DNA of 64,000 bases from the NCBI RefSeq assembly GCF_022807995.1, contig NZ_CP094351.1:2697001-2761000 (forward strand). The letters run 5' to 3'. A model generated the notes under the pieces. The model saw only the letters and a program-made list of their open reading frames with translations, made no database searches and was not told the DNA's origin. Below, piece by piece: positions 8,160 through 16,765 of this stretch (position 1 is the stretch's first letter; the number at the start of each line of letters is the position of its first letter). Source of the stretch: Pseudomonas orientalis. GTDB lineage: Bacteria; Pseudomonadota; Gammaproteobacteria; Pseudomonadales; Pseudomonadaceae. A program made the translations under genes and the position numbers.

Positions 8160-8336
8160 TCACTTACCGAGTTTTTTACGCACGTCGGCGACCATTGGGC
8201 CAACTGCTTTCACCGCATCCTTGAGCTGTTCCTCGGTTACGCCAAACTCTTTGGTCCAGTGCTTCAGTTCCCAGGCTTCGGAGGTGTTCACTCGAGCGCG
8301 GTCCTGCGGGCCACGGTTGTTCAGATCGTCAGACAT
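8160..8336 (-). CDS. DUF3606 small protein
   Basis: 58 residues beginning MSDDLNNRGPQDRARVN and ending VRKKLGK. The order (acidic start, RGPQDRxRVN, then helical WTKEFGVTEEQLKDAVKAVG) is typical of DUF3606, a small, poorly characterised family common in proteobacteria. The ATG at 8336 has GGAG 8 nt upstream; the longer frame to 8525 adds an unconvincing segment. It is monocistronic with its own terminator. Function unknown. Confidence 0.82.
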   Translation of the reverse strand: MSDDLNNRGPQDRARVNTSEAWELKHWTKEFGVTEEQLKDAVKAVGPMVADVRKKLGK

Positions 8337-8538
8337 CTTAAGCTCCATGCGGGTTGACCTGGAAACGTCCAGGCTTCTCCTGATAGACGTTAGTACCGGT
8401 GGGTAGTTCGGTCGGAACACAGCGGTGGGGTGTTCGTTCGGCAGGATGCCGCGGGGGATGTTGCGGAACAGGCAATACAATTGAGGGACACAAAAGATAG
8501 CCTGCCCAGGTTTTGACCGAGGCATCCTTCATAAATGG

Positions 8539-9024
8539 TTAGTTGTACATCACATTCCATTGCTCCTCGGCATCTGCAAGGTCGACATCGGTGGAAGTAT
8601 CAAGGTAGTCGACCAGGTTCTTCAACATTTCTTCATTGATAGGCGGGAGCGCGGTAGTGACGTTCGATCCACCTGCTCCACCATCACCCGTGATGGCTCT
8701 GTTATTGTTGCTCGCAGGGACGGGAAACGGAATTATCAGTTCGCTAATACGGTGCTTTTCCAGATTCGTATTTTTCAGCACCGTATCAATAATTAGCCTT
8801 GCATCCTTGCGGCGTTCCTCTGTATCTGGACCGCTTAGCAATATGTTGACAGCTGATTGTATTACCCTTGCTCTGGCGTTATTTAATGTTGACATATCCT
8901 GCCACCTGTCCATCCATGAAAGGCACAATGCTACTGCGCCTGGATCCAATCCTGCTACTGGCATTTCATCCATGCTGGGCGCCTGAACAGCGGACAGGTG
9001 CAGACCAGATGAAATTGACCTCAT
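8539..9024 (-). CDS. Unknown protein translationally coupled to a chemoreceptor
   Basis: 161 residues, no signal peptide, no membrane segment. The middle is helical ([30 protein letters not shown]), followed by a Gly/Asn-rich linker and an acidic C-terminal helix ([16 protein letters not shown]...EEQWNVMYN). The start ATG overlaps the stop of the upstream chemoreceptor as ATGA (9021-9024), so translation is probably coupled. An internal ATG at 8895 preceded by AGGTGG could give a 118-residue form. Base composition is AT-richer than the surrounding genes, as in its partner. I recognise no family; a receptor-specific accessory role is inferred only from coupling. Confidence 0.65.
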   Translation of the reverse strand: MRSISSGLHLSAVQAPSMDEMPVAGLDPGAVALCLSWMDRWQDMSTLNNARARVIQSAVNILLSGPDTEERRKDARLIIDTVLKNTNLEKHRISELIIPFPVPASNNNRAITGDGGAGGSNVTTALPPINEEMLKNLVDYLDTSTDVDLADAEEQWNVMYN

Positions 9025-10331
9025 AGCTGCCTGGCAAACCGCTCAACCGCCCCCAGAACCTCCCGGGCGCCAGATTGAATTTCCAATATCACACTTCCCG
9101 CTTGTTCAGCGAGCATCAGCCCTTGCTCCGCCTGGGAGCGGCTGCTACCCATGTTTGCTACGGCTTCGTCGACGAGAAGCTGATTTTTTTGCACGACTGC
9201 TACGATTTCCTCAGTCGCGTTACTGGTTCGTCCGGCAAGTTGCCGTACTTCGTCGGCGACCACCGCAAATCCTCTGCCTTGTTCGCCTGCGCGCGCAGCT
9301 TCGATGGCGGCGTTCAATGCTAAAAGATTGGTTTGGGCTGCAATGCCGCCGATCGTTTGTACCATTGAACTGATCAGATACGACTGCTTGCCCAGTGCTT
9401 CTATGCCTTCCGAGGCAGAGGATATCTGGTCAACAATCTTGTTCATTGTGCCGACCGTTTTCTGTACAACTTCTGCACCCTGGTTGGCCGAAATATCGGT
9501 TTGCTGTGAAATATCGTAGGCGGTGCTCGCAGCTGAACTGATCTCTTGTTCGCGCTGGACTTGCTGGGTAACCAACGTAGCGAATTTTACAATTTTGTAG
9601 AGGTTTCCTCGGGTGTCATACACCGGATTGTAGGTAGCCTCAAGCCAGATTTCCCGGCCGGAACTGTCTATTCTTTTGAATCGGTTTGCCACAAAATTGC
9701 CTTCATTCAACGTTTTCCAAAATTGTTGGTATTCTGCTGAAGCGGTGTAGGCAGGTTCACAAAATAAGCTGTGATGCTTTCCTACCAGTTGTACAAGTGA
9801 ATAACCCACTGCATTCAAAAAGTTAGCGTTTGCGGTTATGATTTTTCCCGAGGTATCGAATTCTATTACTGCCGTGGATCTCAACAGGGCTTGGATAAAT
9901 TCGCTGTTTTCACGTGCTTTATCCATGGCCGCGGTTGCATCCAATCCATAGCAGCTCATATGGGTTACACGGCCATTCTCATCTTTGCTTGGGCACCAGG
10001 CCGCGTGAATCCAAACCATTCGTCCGTCGGCTGCGATATATCTGTAGTCATCACTGACCGACCGTCCTTCAGACATGGCGAGCATAAAATTCCTATAGCA
10101 GGGTAATTCTTTTACATACGCGGGAGAGAGAGTGCCTAGTGAGGTACCTACCAGTTTATGCTGATCATAACCTACCAGTTTTGCAAAATTTTTGTTGAGG
10201 CTGGTAATCATCATGTTGCTATCGACGGTCACGTTGATCATTTCGGAATCAATGCTATCTTGTAGTTCTTGCTGCCTCTTAAGTTCGCCCTGCAATTCCA
10301 GCAGCTTTTTGTTCAAGATTTTATTAAACAT
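9021..10331 (-). CDS. Soluble PAS-PAS methyl-accepting chemotaxis transducer (BdlA-like)
   Basis: 436 residues without membrane segments. A short N-terminal coiled helix precedes two PAS domains (about residues 30-130 and 145-255, each ending in a PAC-like GxxxW...Y segment). The MCP signalling domain follows (about 260-436) with the conserved tip [20 protein letters not shown] and [17 protein letters not shown]. The same architecture is seen in P. aeruginosa BdlA, which links chemosensing, c-di-GMP and biofilm dispersal. The ligand or cofactor (haem, FAD or none) cannot be told from sequence. The gene is AT-richer than its neighbours, suggesting acquisition, and is coupled to the 161-residue downstream gene. 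Confidence 0.9.
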   Translation of the reverse strand: MFNKILNKKLLELQGELKRQQELQDSIDSEMINVTVDSNMMITSLNKNFAKLVGYDQHKLVGTSLGTLSPAYVKELPCYRNFMLAMSEGRSVSDDYRYIAADGRMVWIHAAWCPSKDENGRVTHMSCYGLDATAAMDKARENSEFIQALLRSTAVIEFDTSGKIITANANFLNAVGYSLVQLVGKHHSLFCEPAYTASAEYQQFWKTLNEGNFVANRFKRIDSSGREIWLEATYNPVYDTRGNLYKIVKFATLVTQQVQREQEISSAASTAYDISQQTDISANQGAEVVQKTVGTMNKIVDQISSASEGIEALGKQSYLISSMVQTIGGIAAQTNLLALNAAIEAARAGEQGRGFAVVADEVRQLAGRTSNATEEIVAVVQKNQLLVDEAVANMGSSRSQAEQGLMLAEQAGSVILEIQSGAREVLGAVERFARQL

Positions 10332-10751
10332 ATAAATACCCGAGGTTAGGTAGCTTGGTGAGACCGTCGAAGCAATGAAATTAAGTTAGCTGGCTAAGCG
10401 TTTGGACAAGTCGATTTGTACTGATTTTTTATTGTAGATGAAAGCTTGCGCCAGCGAAAAAATATTAAGTCAGTACGCGTGGTACCTATTTACCAAGCTC
10501 AATTGCAGTAAAGGAAATGTTATCTATAATCGGGCGTAATAAACCCCGCTCAGTGAAACGCTGTCGAGAGGAGCAATCTGTCAGTCAGGGCCGGGCGCCC
10601 TCAGCTTGGCAAGGGCCTGCTTGCCCACCCAACCGAGGTGATCCAGGCAAATGGCAAAGAAAAGCCCGCGACGGGGAGTGCGGGCTGAAAGGCTTCTACA
10701 GGGAGTTGGCAACCACATACGCTGCTGTGAAAAGAGCGTGAATGGCCACGT
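10332..10751. other. Intergenic region with one minus-strand terminator
   Basis: AT-rich leader of the chemoreceptor gene at its left end and a rho-independent terminator at 10656-10686. A 74-codon plus-strand frame at 10517-10741 runs through the terminator and has no Shine-Dalgarno, so it is not called. No RNA gene or operator recognised. Confidence 0.5.
10656..10686 (-). terminator. Rho-independent terminator of the DUF2388 gene
   Basis: On the minus strand AGCCCGC-ACTCCCCGTC-GCGGGCT followed by TTTCTTT, about 65 nt past the stop of the 107-residue gene. Confidence 0.75.
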
Positions 10752-11075
10752 TCAGAAGGTCACCGCGATCGCCTTGGCCAGTTGCATGTCTGACATTGGG
10801 GGGGAGGGGTAAGCTGACTGGTAATATCTGGACGCCTGCTCAAACTGAGCACCTCGAATCTCGCCATCCGAGCCAATAAACGCAAGCGCATCATCCTTGG
10901 CGGGCTTTAATTTTTTCGTGGCCGCTAGCGGAAGCGCCGTGGTTGCTGCAATGATGAAAGTTGGAGCCAGCGTTATCATCATCATTGAGTTTTGATAGGA
11001 ACCTTTATCCTCCGCAACTGCATGGGGGCTGATTGATACCATGATGGCGATTGCCAGTGTTCTCCATGAATCCAT
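10752..11075 (-). CDS. DUF2388 secreted protein
   Basis: 107 residues with an N-terminal signal peptide (about 21 residues, ending SPHAVAE). The C-terminal half follows the DUF2388 pattern: KDDALAFIGSDGEIRGAQFEQASRYY...SDMQLAKAI. The family is almost confined to Pseudomonas, exported, and often found in small paralogous clusters with no known function. The ATG at 11075 has GGAAG upstream at slightly long spacing. A terminator follows, and the tRNA-Leu gene lies just upstream on the same strand. Confidence 0.8.
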   Translation of the reverse strand: MDSWRTLAIAIMVSISPHAVAEDKGSYQNSMMMITLAPTFIIAATTALPLAATKKLKPAKDDALAFIGSDGEIRGAQFEQASRYYQSAYPSPPMSDMQLAKAIAVTF

Positions 11076-11187
11076 GCTTCGATGCTTCCATTGCGGTCAG
11101 ATAGCTCCACCTCGCTTCCACGCGAAAATCGCGGAGCGGGAACGATAAGAGCCTGCCTGGGTTTCCCCGGCAAGCCCTTGATATCTA

Positions 11188-11274
11188 TGGTGCCCGAACC
11201 CGGAATCGAACCGGGACGCCCTTACGAGCGGGGGATTTTAAGTCCCATGCGTCTACCAGTTTCGCCATTCGGGC
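11188..11274 (-). tRNA. tRNA-Leu (anticodon UAA)
   Basis: 87 nt including encoded CCA. On the minus strand the acceptor GCCCGAA pairs with TTCGGGC, the D region contains GGCGAAACTGGTAGACGC, and the anticodon loop is CTTAAAA (anticodon TAA). A long type II variable arm follows, and the T arm is CCCGGTTCGATTCCGGG. The anticodon stem closes with a T/C mismatch at its base (TGGGA/TCCCC). Confidence 0.97.
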
Positions 11275-11410
11275 GGTAGCGCGGTGCAGCAGGGTTGCGA
11301 ATATATAGATCCAGACGCTTGGGCGCAACCTCGATACATCCTTTCCTGCACAAACACGGGCCTGAAAAAACCTGCCAGATCAGTGATCTACGCAGCGAAG
11401 CAGGCTCCGT

Positions 11411-11938
11411 TCAGTCAATCAGCGCGAGCAGGTCGGTATCACCCACGTCCACACCGGCCTGGCTTAATAATGTGGTCACTTGGCCGCGATGGTGGGTCTG
11501 ATGATTGAAGAAATGCGTCAGCAGGCCAAAAAACGGTTTTTCAGACGCTACACCGCCCATGCTGTGATAACTCAATCGCTGGTCCAGGTGGGATTCGCGC
11601 AGGCTGTGGGCCCAATCGAGGATGAGTTGGTCCAGCCAGGCACGATGGGCCGCGAGCTCACGTATGTCTGCGAATGCCAATTGCCTGAGGTCGGTGGGTG
11701 CGGCGACGGCCTTTAAGGGGGCCAGCGCGCTGAACCCCGCCGGGTGTTCGACAAAGCGTTTGAGCCAGACGGTGTCGCCCAGGGCCAAGTGATTGAGAGT
11801 GCCTAGGATCGAGCCGAAAAACGCCTGTCGGTCCGCAGTCAACGCCGCGTCTGTGAGCGTGCCGGCAGCCTCATAGACCTTGCGGTTCATCCACTGATTG
11901 TAGTTGGCCATCAACCCGATGTGCTCGATGCGGTTCAC
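11411..11938 (-). CDS. DinB-family four-helix protein
   Basis: 175 residues of the DinB/DfrC-type damage-inducible family: cytoplasmic four-helix bundles that usually bind a metal through three His. Candidate ligands are in LNHLALGDTVW and FNHQTHHRGQV. The frame stays open to 11998, but a GTG at 11938 (protein MNRIEHIGLMANYNQW...) has GGGAG 7 nt upstream and gives the expected length. DinB-like proteins include thiol-dependent transferases of the bacillithiol/mycothiol type; the substrate here is unknown. Monocistronic. Confidence 0.82.
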   Translation of the reverse strand: MNRIEHIGLMANYNQWMNRKVYEAAGTLTDAALTADRQAFFGSILGTLNHLALGDTVWLKRFVEHPAGFSALAPLKAVAAPTDLRQLAFADIRELAAHRAWLDQLILDWAHSLRESHLDQRLSYHSMGGVASEKPFFGLLTHFFNHQTHHRGQVTTLLSQAGVDVGDTDLLALID

Positions 11939-12061
11939 CTGGGCTCTCCCTTGAGGTGGTGGTGACGCCATCATAAAGCTTGCCCGCCCGACGGTCATGG
12001 TGTTCCATCGACGTCGGACTAGGGTTGATTAACGCCACTATGCGCCTGGGAGGGCGAGACC

Positions 12062-12751
12062 ATGAATACCGGCGATCTGTTGGAACAGCTGTTGCGCGGC
12101 GCAGGGCAGGGCGGTGCTTCTTCGGGCGGCGGTCTGGGCGGCGTGCTTGGAGGACTGCTCAAGGGTAACCGCGCCGGTAATGCTTCGGGCGGCGGCCTGG
12201 GCGATTTATTGGGTGGGCTCGGCGGCATGCTGGGCGGTGGCGCGCCAACGCGTCCGGCGCAAGGGCGCACCGGTGGGATGAATTATGCCGCGCTGGCTTC
12301 TCTCGGGATGATGGCCTATAAGGCGTATCAGGCTTGGCAGAGCCAGCAGGCCAGCCAGCCGCCACAAACCTTCGAGACGGCCGATCAGCTCTCGGGCGCG
12401 CAAGTCGAAGCGCACAGCCATGCTGTGTTGCGCGCACTGATTGCGGCTGCCAAGGCCGATGGCCGGATTGATGACAAAGAGCAGCAGTTGATTTCCAAAG
12501 AGCTGGGCAAGCATACGGACGATCCGCAATTGCAGCAGTGGCTCGACGCTGAAGTCGCCAAGCCGCTGAATGCTGCGGATTTCGCCGAGTTTGCCGCAGA
12601 CCCGGCGGTGGCGGCCGAGGTGTATCTGGCCAGTGTCCTGTTGGTCGATGATCAGCAGGATGCAGAGCGCAATTACCTGGACGACCTGGCGGGGCAGTTG
12701 CACATCGATCCGCGATTGCAGCTGCACCTGGAGCAGCAGGCCAAGGCCTGA
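12062..12751 (+). CDS. DUF533 / YebE-like protein
   Basis: 229 residues. The N-terminal 75 residues are extremely Gly-rich (repeats of GGGLGGxLGGLL). A hydrophobic segment MNYAALASLGMMAYKAYQAW (about residues 74-93) may contact the inner membrane. The C-terminal part is a TerB-like helical domain (AVLRALIAAAKADGRIDDKEQQLI, ...EVYLASVLLVDDQQDAERNYLDDLA) with the acidic DGxIDxxE signature of tellurite-resistance TerB folds. GGAGGGCGAGACC precedes the ATG. The family is widespread in gamma-proteobacteria and linked to envelope stress, but the biochemical role is unknown. Confidence 0.85.
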   Translation: MNTGDLLEQLLRGAGQGGASSGGGLGGVLGGLLKGNRAGNASGGGLGDLLGGLGGMLGGGAPTRPAQGRTGGMNYAALASLGMMAYKAYQAWQSQQASQPPQTFETADQLSGAQVEAHSHAVLRALIAAAKADGRIDDKEQQLISKELGKHTDDPQLQQWLDAEVAKPLNAADFAEFAADPAVAAEVYLASVLLVDDQQDAERNYLDDLAGQLHIDPRLQLHLEQQAKA

Positions 12752-12836
12752 AACCTCGGTTGTTCAGCGCCTGCAGGAACTGGGCGAGGGCGTGAGGCGG
12801 CTTGTCATGGGCCACTTCGTTGTAGCCTTTGTAACT

Positions 12837-13448
12837 TCAAATACTCCGTGCCGCCAGGACTGCCAAATAAATCAATACCACGCCACAAGCGCCATAGCTA
12901 ATGCGTTGCCAAGTCGGTGAGGCGTTCTTGCGCAGTAAGTTGACCAGCGCGGCAGTCAGAAAGCAGGACAGCACTGACGCGATCATGAAGCCTGCAAAAA
13001 ACATCAGCGTTTGCCCATGGCTCGGCGTAGTGCCGACGATGCCCGACAACGCGCTGCCCAAGGCGCCCCAGTAAACGATGTTCTTCGGATTGGCCAGGGA
13101 GATCGCCGCGCCCACGGCCAGTGCGTTTTTTCCGGAACTGGCAGGTGCGCTTTCAACTTGCGGTAGCTGCCAGGCATCGATCAGGCTGCGGATGCCCAGC
13201 CAGGCCAGGTAAAGCGCGCAGATCACCGTCAGCGGCACGCGCGCCGCGTCATGCTGGATCAACAGCGCGATGCCCGTCAGCCCGATCACCGCCCAGACCG
13301 CATCGCCCACCAACGAGCCAACCTGCACCAGCAGGGCCGGGGTGAAACCGTAGAGCAAACCACGGCGCAGGGTCTCGGCGAGCACCGCGCCGGGAGAGAG
13401 GCAAAACACAAAACCGAAGACCAGTGCGTAGAAAAAGATTGTCAGCAT
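12837..13448 (-). CDS. LysE-family amino-acid exporter
   Basis: 203-residue inner-membrane protein with about six hydrophobic segments, starting MLTIFFYALVFGFVFCLSPGAVLAE. The family signature near the N-terminus (SPGAVLAETLRRGL) and ISLANPKNIVYWGALGS in the middle are typical of LysE/RhtB exporters of amino acids or homoserine lactone-like compounds. The ATG at 13448 has AGGA 7 nt upstream; the long upstream extension is rejected. Substrate unknown. Confidence 0.87.
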   Translation of the reverse strand: MLTIFFYALVFGFVFCLSPGAVLAETLRRGLLYGFTPALLVQVGSLVGDAVWAVIGLTGIALLIQHDAARVPLTVICALYLAWLGIRSLIDAWQLPQVESAPASSGKNALAVGAAISLANPKNIVYWGALGSALSGIVGTTPSHGQTLMFFAGFMIASVLSCFLTAALVNLLRKNASPTWQRISYGACGVVLIYLAVLAARSI

Positions 13449-13556
13449 GCCCGCGTCCTGTCGAGAAAGTGCGAAAGCATACGTCAGTCCGAGGGCAGGA
13501 AACCATGCAGAACTGAATGTGCAAGAGGGCGCGCTGGCGATGAGTCGCCTCGGTCC

Positions 13557-13643
13557 CATGTGGGAGGGGGCTTGCCCGCGAGACGTTGGCCCAGCACTCA
13601 CTGATGCTGGTTGACCCACCGCTATCGGGGGCAAGCCCTAATG
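13557..13643. repeat. REPIN-like pair of inverted REP sequences
   Basis: A REP (GTGGGAGGGGGCTTGCCC, near 13560-13583) faces an inverted partner (CGCTATCGGGGGCAAGCCC at 13620-13638) across about 40 nt, the arrangement of REPINs in P. fluorescens. The second REP is cut short: the usual CCTCCCAC end is replaced by unrelated sequence leading into the dispersed repeat at 13666. Confidence 0.8.
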
Positions 13644-13665
13644 CCTTTCAGTTAAGCGAACGAAA

Positions 13666-14103
13666 CATAGGTATCTACACAACTCTGTAGCGCTCAACCG
13701 TAACCACGATGCGCAGCGAGTCGCTCTTGATCTTGATCTGGCTTTTGATCGTAGGCGCCCCGTTAAACCACGCTGGCCGAACGCAGGCTTGAATCCGTGG
13801 GCAACCCGGCAGGACGCCGGGTTAGCCGCACTGGGCCAGGGATAGCCCATTGCGGCGGCCCACGGATTCAAGCCTGTGTTCGGGCACACCGAGCCCAAGC
13901 GAGGTGCCGAGTGGTGGGGCAAGAGCGTTTTGCTTACTTTTGACTGGGCCGGCATTCCGGCTTTTCAAAAGTGAGCCGCTGTAAAAGCGGAACCCTAAGT
14001 AGCCGTTACCGCAGAAACGGATATGTACTCGATCTGATCCAACATCCTGGTCGGTCCCGAGGCCGCTATCGGGGGCAAGCCCCCTCCCACATTTCTATCG
14101 AGG
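13666..14103 (+). repeat. Dispersed 0.4-kb repeat, copy 1
   Basis: Runs from CATAGGTATCTACACAAC (13666) to a complete REP (CGGGGGCAAGCCCCCTCCCAC near 14080-14100). It is nearly identical over about 430 nt to the reverse strand of 49160-48751 in this window. It contains a three-way-junction palindrome (13777-13883), a GTGCCGAGTGGTGGGGCAAG block and an ACGGATATGTACTCG block shared with copy 2. A minus-strand 105-codon frame crosses it and has a conserved counterpart in copy 2, but it reads through the palindrome and lacks a ribosome site, so I do not call a gene. Confidence 0.85.
13777..13883 (+). other. Three-way-junction palindrome inside repeat copy 1
   Basis: A 26-nt left arm (13777-13802) pairs with the right arm (13858-13883) with one mismatch. 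Enclosed are hairpin A, AACCCGGC/GCCGGGTT (13803-13823), and hairpin B, GCCGCA/TGCGGC plus an inner GGGC/GCCC (13825-13856). Only about two bases at the junction stay unpaired. Copy 2 preserves the core fold on the opposite strand (plus-strand 48952-49050). Whether it acts as a DNA cruciform or as an RNA is not known. Confidence 0.75.
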
Positions 14104-14163
14104 TCGGCTTGGGAAGTTGCCCCCCGTTCAAACGCATGAACAGAGCTTTCATCACGGCATTCC

Positions 14164-15447
14164 TCAGACACTCAGGCGCAAGGCGAGGGCGGCGAGGGTG
14201 ATCAACAGCACTGGCACGGTCAGTACAATCCCGACCTTGAAGTAGTAGCCCCAGGTGATGGTGATGCCTTTGCGCGCCAGGATATGCAGCCACAGCAAGG
14301 TGGCGAGGCTGCCGATAGGGGTAATTTTCGGGCCCAGGTCGCTGCCGATCACGTTGGCGTAGATCATCGCGTCCTTGACCACGCCCACGGCATGACTGGA
14401 CTCGATGGACAGCGCGCCGATCAGCACCGTCGGCAGGTTGTTCATCGCCGAGGACAGCAGCGCGGTCAGCACGCCGGTGCCCATGGCGGCGCCCCATACA
14501 CCATGGGCGGCGAAGGCGTCGAGCCAGGTGGCGAGGTAATCGGTCAGGCCGGCGTTACGCAAGCCGTACACCACCAGGTACATGCCCAGGGAAAAGATCA
14601 CGATTTGCCACGGCGCGTCTTTCAAGACTTTGCGCGTGGAGATCGTGTGGCCCTTGGCGGCGATTACCAGCAACAGCACGGCGCACACTGCGGAAATTGC
14701 GCTGATGGGAATGCCCAGCGGCTCCAGGGCGAAGCAGCCTACCAGCAGAATGCCGAGCACCCACCAGCCGGCACGAAACGTTGCACGGTCGTGAATGGCA
14801 CTGGCGGGTTGCTCCAGATCGGCCGGATCGTAGCTCTGCGGAATATCGCGGCGGAAAAACCACAGCAGCACCGCCAGGGTCGCGGCGACGCTGACCAGGT
14901 TCACCGGCACCATCACGGCCGCGTATTCGTTGAAGCCGATCTTGAAATAATCCGCCGAGACGATATTCACCAGGTTCGACACCACCAGCGGCAGGCTCGC
15001 CGTGTCGGCGATAAAGCCTGCGCCCATGACGAATGCCAGCGTCGCCGCCGGAGAAAAGCGCAGGGCCAGCAGCATCGACATCACAATCGGGGTGAGGATC
15101 AACGCCGCGCCGTCATTGGCGAACAGGGCCGACACCAGTGCGCCAAGCAGCACCATGTAGGCAAACAGACGACGGCCTCGGCCACGCCCCCAGCGCGCCA
15201 CATGCAGCGCGGTCCAGGCGAAGAACCCGGCTTCATCCAGCAGCAGGCTGATAATGATCAGCGCGACAAAGGTACCGGTGGCGTTCCAGATGATATGCCA
15301 CACCACGGGAATATCCGCCAGGCTGATCACCCCGCACGCCAGGGCCAGGATCGCGCCCAGGCTGGCGCTCCAGCCCACGCCCAGGCCCTTGGGTTGCCAG
15401 ATGACCAGCACGATGGTGACGAGGAAAATCGCAATGGCGACAAGCAT
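14164..15447 (-). CDS. arsB: Arsenite efflux permease ArsB
   Basis: 427-residue inner-membrane arsenite/antimonite:H+ antiporter with about twelve hydrophobic segments. Family-typical blocks include [43 protein letters not shown], and [17 protein letters not shown]...[24 protein letters not shown] near the C-terminus. The start follows GGAGCGTTAATTC. The usual partners arsR, arsC and arsH are absent on both sides; a dispersed repeat lies downstream and small unknown genes upstream. Regulation therefore cannot be by a local ArsR. Confidence 0.93.
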   Translation of the reverse strand: MLVAIAIFLVTIVLVIWQPKGLGVGWSASLGAILALACGVISLADIPVVWHIIWNATGTFVALIIISLLLDEAGFFAWTALHVARWGRGRGRRLFAYMVLLGALVSALFANDGAALILTPIVMSMLLALRFSPAATLAFVMGAGFIADTASLPLVVSNLVNIVSADYFKIGFNEYAAVMVPVNLVSVAATLAVLLWFFRRDIPQSYDPADLEQPASAIHDRATFRAGWWVLGILLVGCFALEPLGIPISAISAVCAVLLLVIAAKGHTISTRKVLKDAPWQIVIFSLGMYLVVYGLRNAGLTDYLATWLDAFAAHGVWGAAMGTGVLTALLSSAMNNLPTVLIGALSIESSHAVGVVKDAMIYANVIGSDLGPKITPIGSLATLLWLHILARKGITITWGYYFKVGIVLTVPVLLITLAALALRLSV

Positions 15448-15466
15448 GAATTAACGCTCCGATGGC

Positions 15467-15736
15467 TCAGCAGATGCTGGCCCGTTGTGGTGTGTCGCCC
15501 ATTGCATCCCGACGCAGCGCGCCGTGTTGCAAGCAGGGCCGGCTTTCATCCAAGGCATGGATCGGTTCGCCTGCGTAAAGTTCGCGCTCGCGCAGGATTA
15601 ATCGCGTCAGCCGCGCTTGAGCGGCATCGGCCAGGCATTTGAACAGCACGCCCATGTAAGTCAAATCCTGATTTCGGTTGACGTGGATCAACTGGCCGTT
15701 AATCAGCCACAAGTGATTGAAATTAAACTGAAACAC
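15467..15736 (-). CDS. 89-residue hypothetical protein
   Basis: Fills the gap between arsB and a divergent small gene. A GTG at 15736 with AGGA 5 nt upstream gives a product beginning MFQFNFNHLWLINGQLIHVN and ending QRASIC. The frame remains open upstream to 15919, but that part overlaps the divergent gene. The sequence has a helical Arg-rich core (AAQARLTRLILRERELYAGE) and no signal peptide. No family recognised; it could be a chance frame. Confidence 0.4.
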   Translation of the reverse strand: MFQFNFNHLWLINGQLIHVNRNQDLTYMGVLFKCLADAAQARLTRLILRERELYAGEPIHALDESRPCLQHGALRRDAMGDTPQRASIC

Positions 15737-15782
15737 GAATGTCCTAAAGTGCCCGCCCATTGCCGATGAAGGAAGTTCCCGC

Positions 15783-15998
15783 GTGACCCGAGCCACTCGT
15801 AACCTGCGCAAGACCCTGGATTCCGTCGCGGAAAATAATGAAACCGCGGCGTTCGACCTGATGCGTGCCGTCGAAAAGCTCGGCGATGAAGTGCTGCGCC
15901 AGCGCCTGCTCAACACCATTCACCGGTTGAACCAGGACGCCTACGAATTGCGCGAAGCGCGCGACTCGGTGGAGATGGTGTCGGTCAAGCTGGCCTGA
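15783..15998 (+). CDS. 71-residue helical hypothetical protein
   Basis: Starts with GTG at 15783 behind AAGGAAG (about 9-nt spacing). The product (MTRATRNLRKTLDSVAENNE...DSVEMVSVKLA) is predicted almost entirely helical, charged and soluble, with heptad-like LRxxLLNTIHRLNQDAYELREARD. I do not recognise a family, but the composition and ribosome site look like a real conserved small protein. Transcribed divergently from the 89-residue gene and ahead of azlCD. Confidence 0.65.
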   Translation: MTRATRNLRKTLDSVAENNETAAFDLMRAVEKLGDEVLRQRLLNTIHRLNQDAYELREARDSVEMVSVKLA

Positions 15999-16069
15999 GC
16001 AAGATCGTTCAAGACAGGCGCCTGAACGCGCAGGCATGCTTGCCGACTGTTTGTCGATGAGCCCAGTCC

Positions 16070-16765
16070 ATGCCTACTGCCTTACCTCGTGACGCGTTCA
16101 CCCGCGGTGCCATTGCTGTCATTCCGTTATCCCTGGCCTGCGCCCCCTGGGGGTTGCTCGCCGGCTCCATGGCTATCGATGCGCAATTCACGCCACTGCA
16201 GGCCCAGGGCTTGTCGGCCATCGTATTCGCCGGCGCGGCTCAACTGGTGGCGATCGGCATGGTCAAAAGCGGCGCGAGCCTGATCTCCATTGTGCTGACC
16301 ACCTTGTTGCTCACCTCCCAGCATTTGCTCTACGGCATGCACATGCGCCCGACGCTGTCCTCGCTCAATACCCGCTGGCGCATGAGCCTGGGTTTTTTGT
16401 TGACCGACGAGTTCTTTGCCCTGGTCAATCACTATGACCGCCAGACCTTCAACCGCTGGTATGCCCTGGGTGTCGGCCTGACGTTTTATATCATCTGGAA
16501 TTTGTTCACCCTGGCCGGCATTGTGCTGGGCAAAAGCATCCCCGGCCTGGACCAGCTGGGGCTGGAGTTTTCGATTGCCGCGACCTTTATCGCCTTGATC
16601 ACGCCGGTGGTGCGCGACGTGCCGACGGTGGTCTGCGTGGCCGTCTCACTGTTGTGTTCGGTGTGGCTGAGTTACCTGCACTGGGAGTCGGCGGTGGTGG
16701 TCTCGGGCGTGTTGGGGATGAGCGCAGGGTTCGCCTGCAAACGCCTGGGAGTAGGGCAGCGATGA
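16070..16765 (+). CDS. azlC: AzlC-type branched-chain amino-acid exporter, large subunit
   Basis: 231-residue inner-membrane protein of the AzlC/YgaZ family, which with the small AzlD subunit exports branched-chain amino acids or analogues. The N-terminal motif GAIAVIPLSLACAPWGLLAGSMA and the segment QGLSAIVFAGAAQLVAIGM (about residues 45-65) are diagnostic, followed by about three more hydrophobic helices. Its stop overlaps the start of the next gene (ATGA), confirming the AzlCD pair. The ribosome site is weak. Confidence 0.9.
   Translation: MPTALPRDAFTRGAIAVIPLSLACAPWGLLAGSMAIDAQFTPLQAQGLSAIVFAGAAQLVAIGMVKSGASLISIVLTTLLLTSQHLLYGMHMRPTLSSLNTRWRMSLGFLLTDEFFALVNHYDRQTFNRWYALGVGLTFYIIWNLFTLAGIVLGKSIPGLDQLGLEFSIAATFIALITPVVRDVPTVVCVAVSLLCSVWLSYLHWESAVVVSGVLGMSAGFACKRLGVGQR

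Noticed and set aside
10517-10741. 74-codon plus-strand frame
   Set aside because: Runs through a rho-independent terminator, lacks a ribosome site, and is unlike any protein.
11188-11274. tRNA-Leu as an island attachment site
   Set aside because: No integrase next to it and no duplicated tRNA 3' end was seen nearby.
13638-13955. 105-codon minus-strand frame in repeat copy 1, and the matching plus-strand frame 48680-49132 in copy 2
   Set aside because: The shared sequence (LLPHHSAPR...NPWAAAMG) follows from the near-identity of the repeats. It reads through a palindrome, has no ribosome site, and the lengths differ between copies.
14284-15642. 452-codon frame opposite arsB
   Set aside because: Antisense shadow of a high-G+C gene: Gln/His/Arg-rich, no motifs, while the minus strand encodes an unmistakable ArsB.
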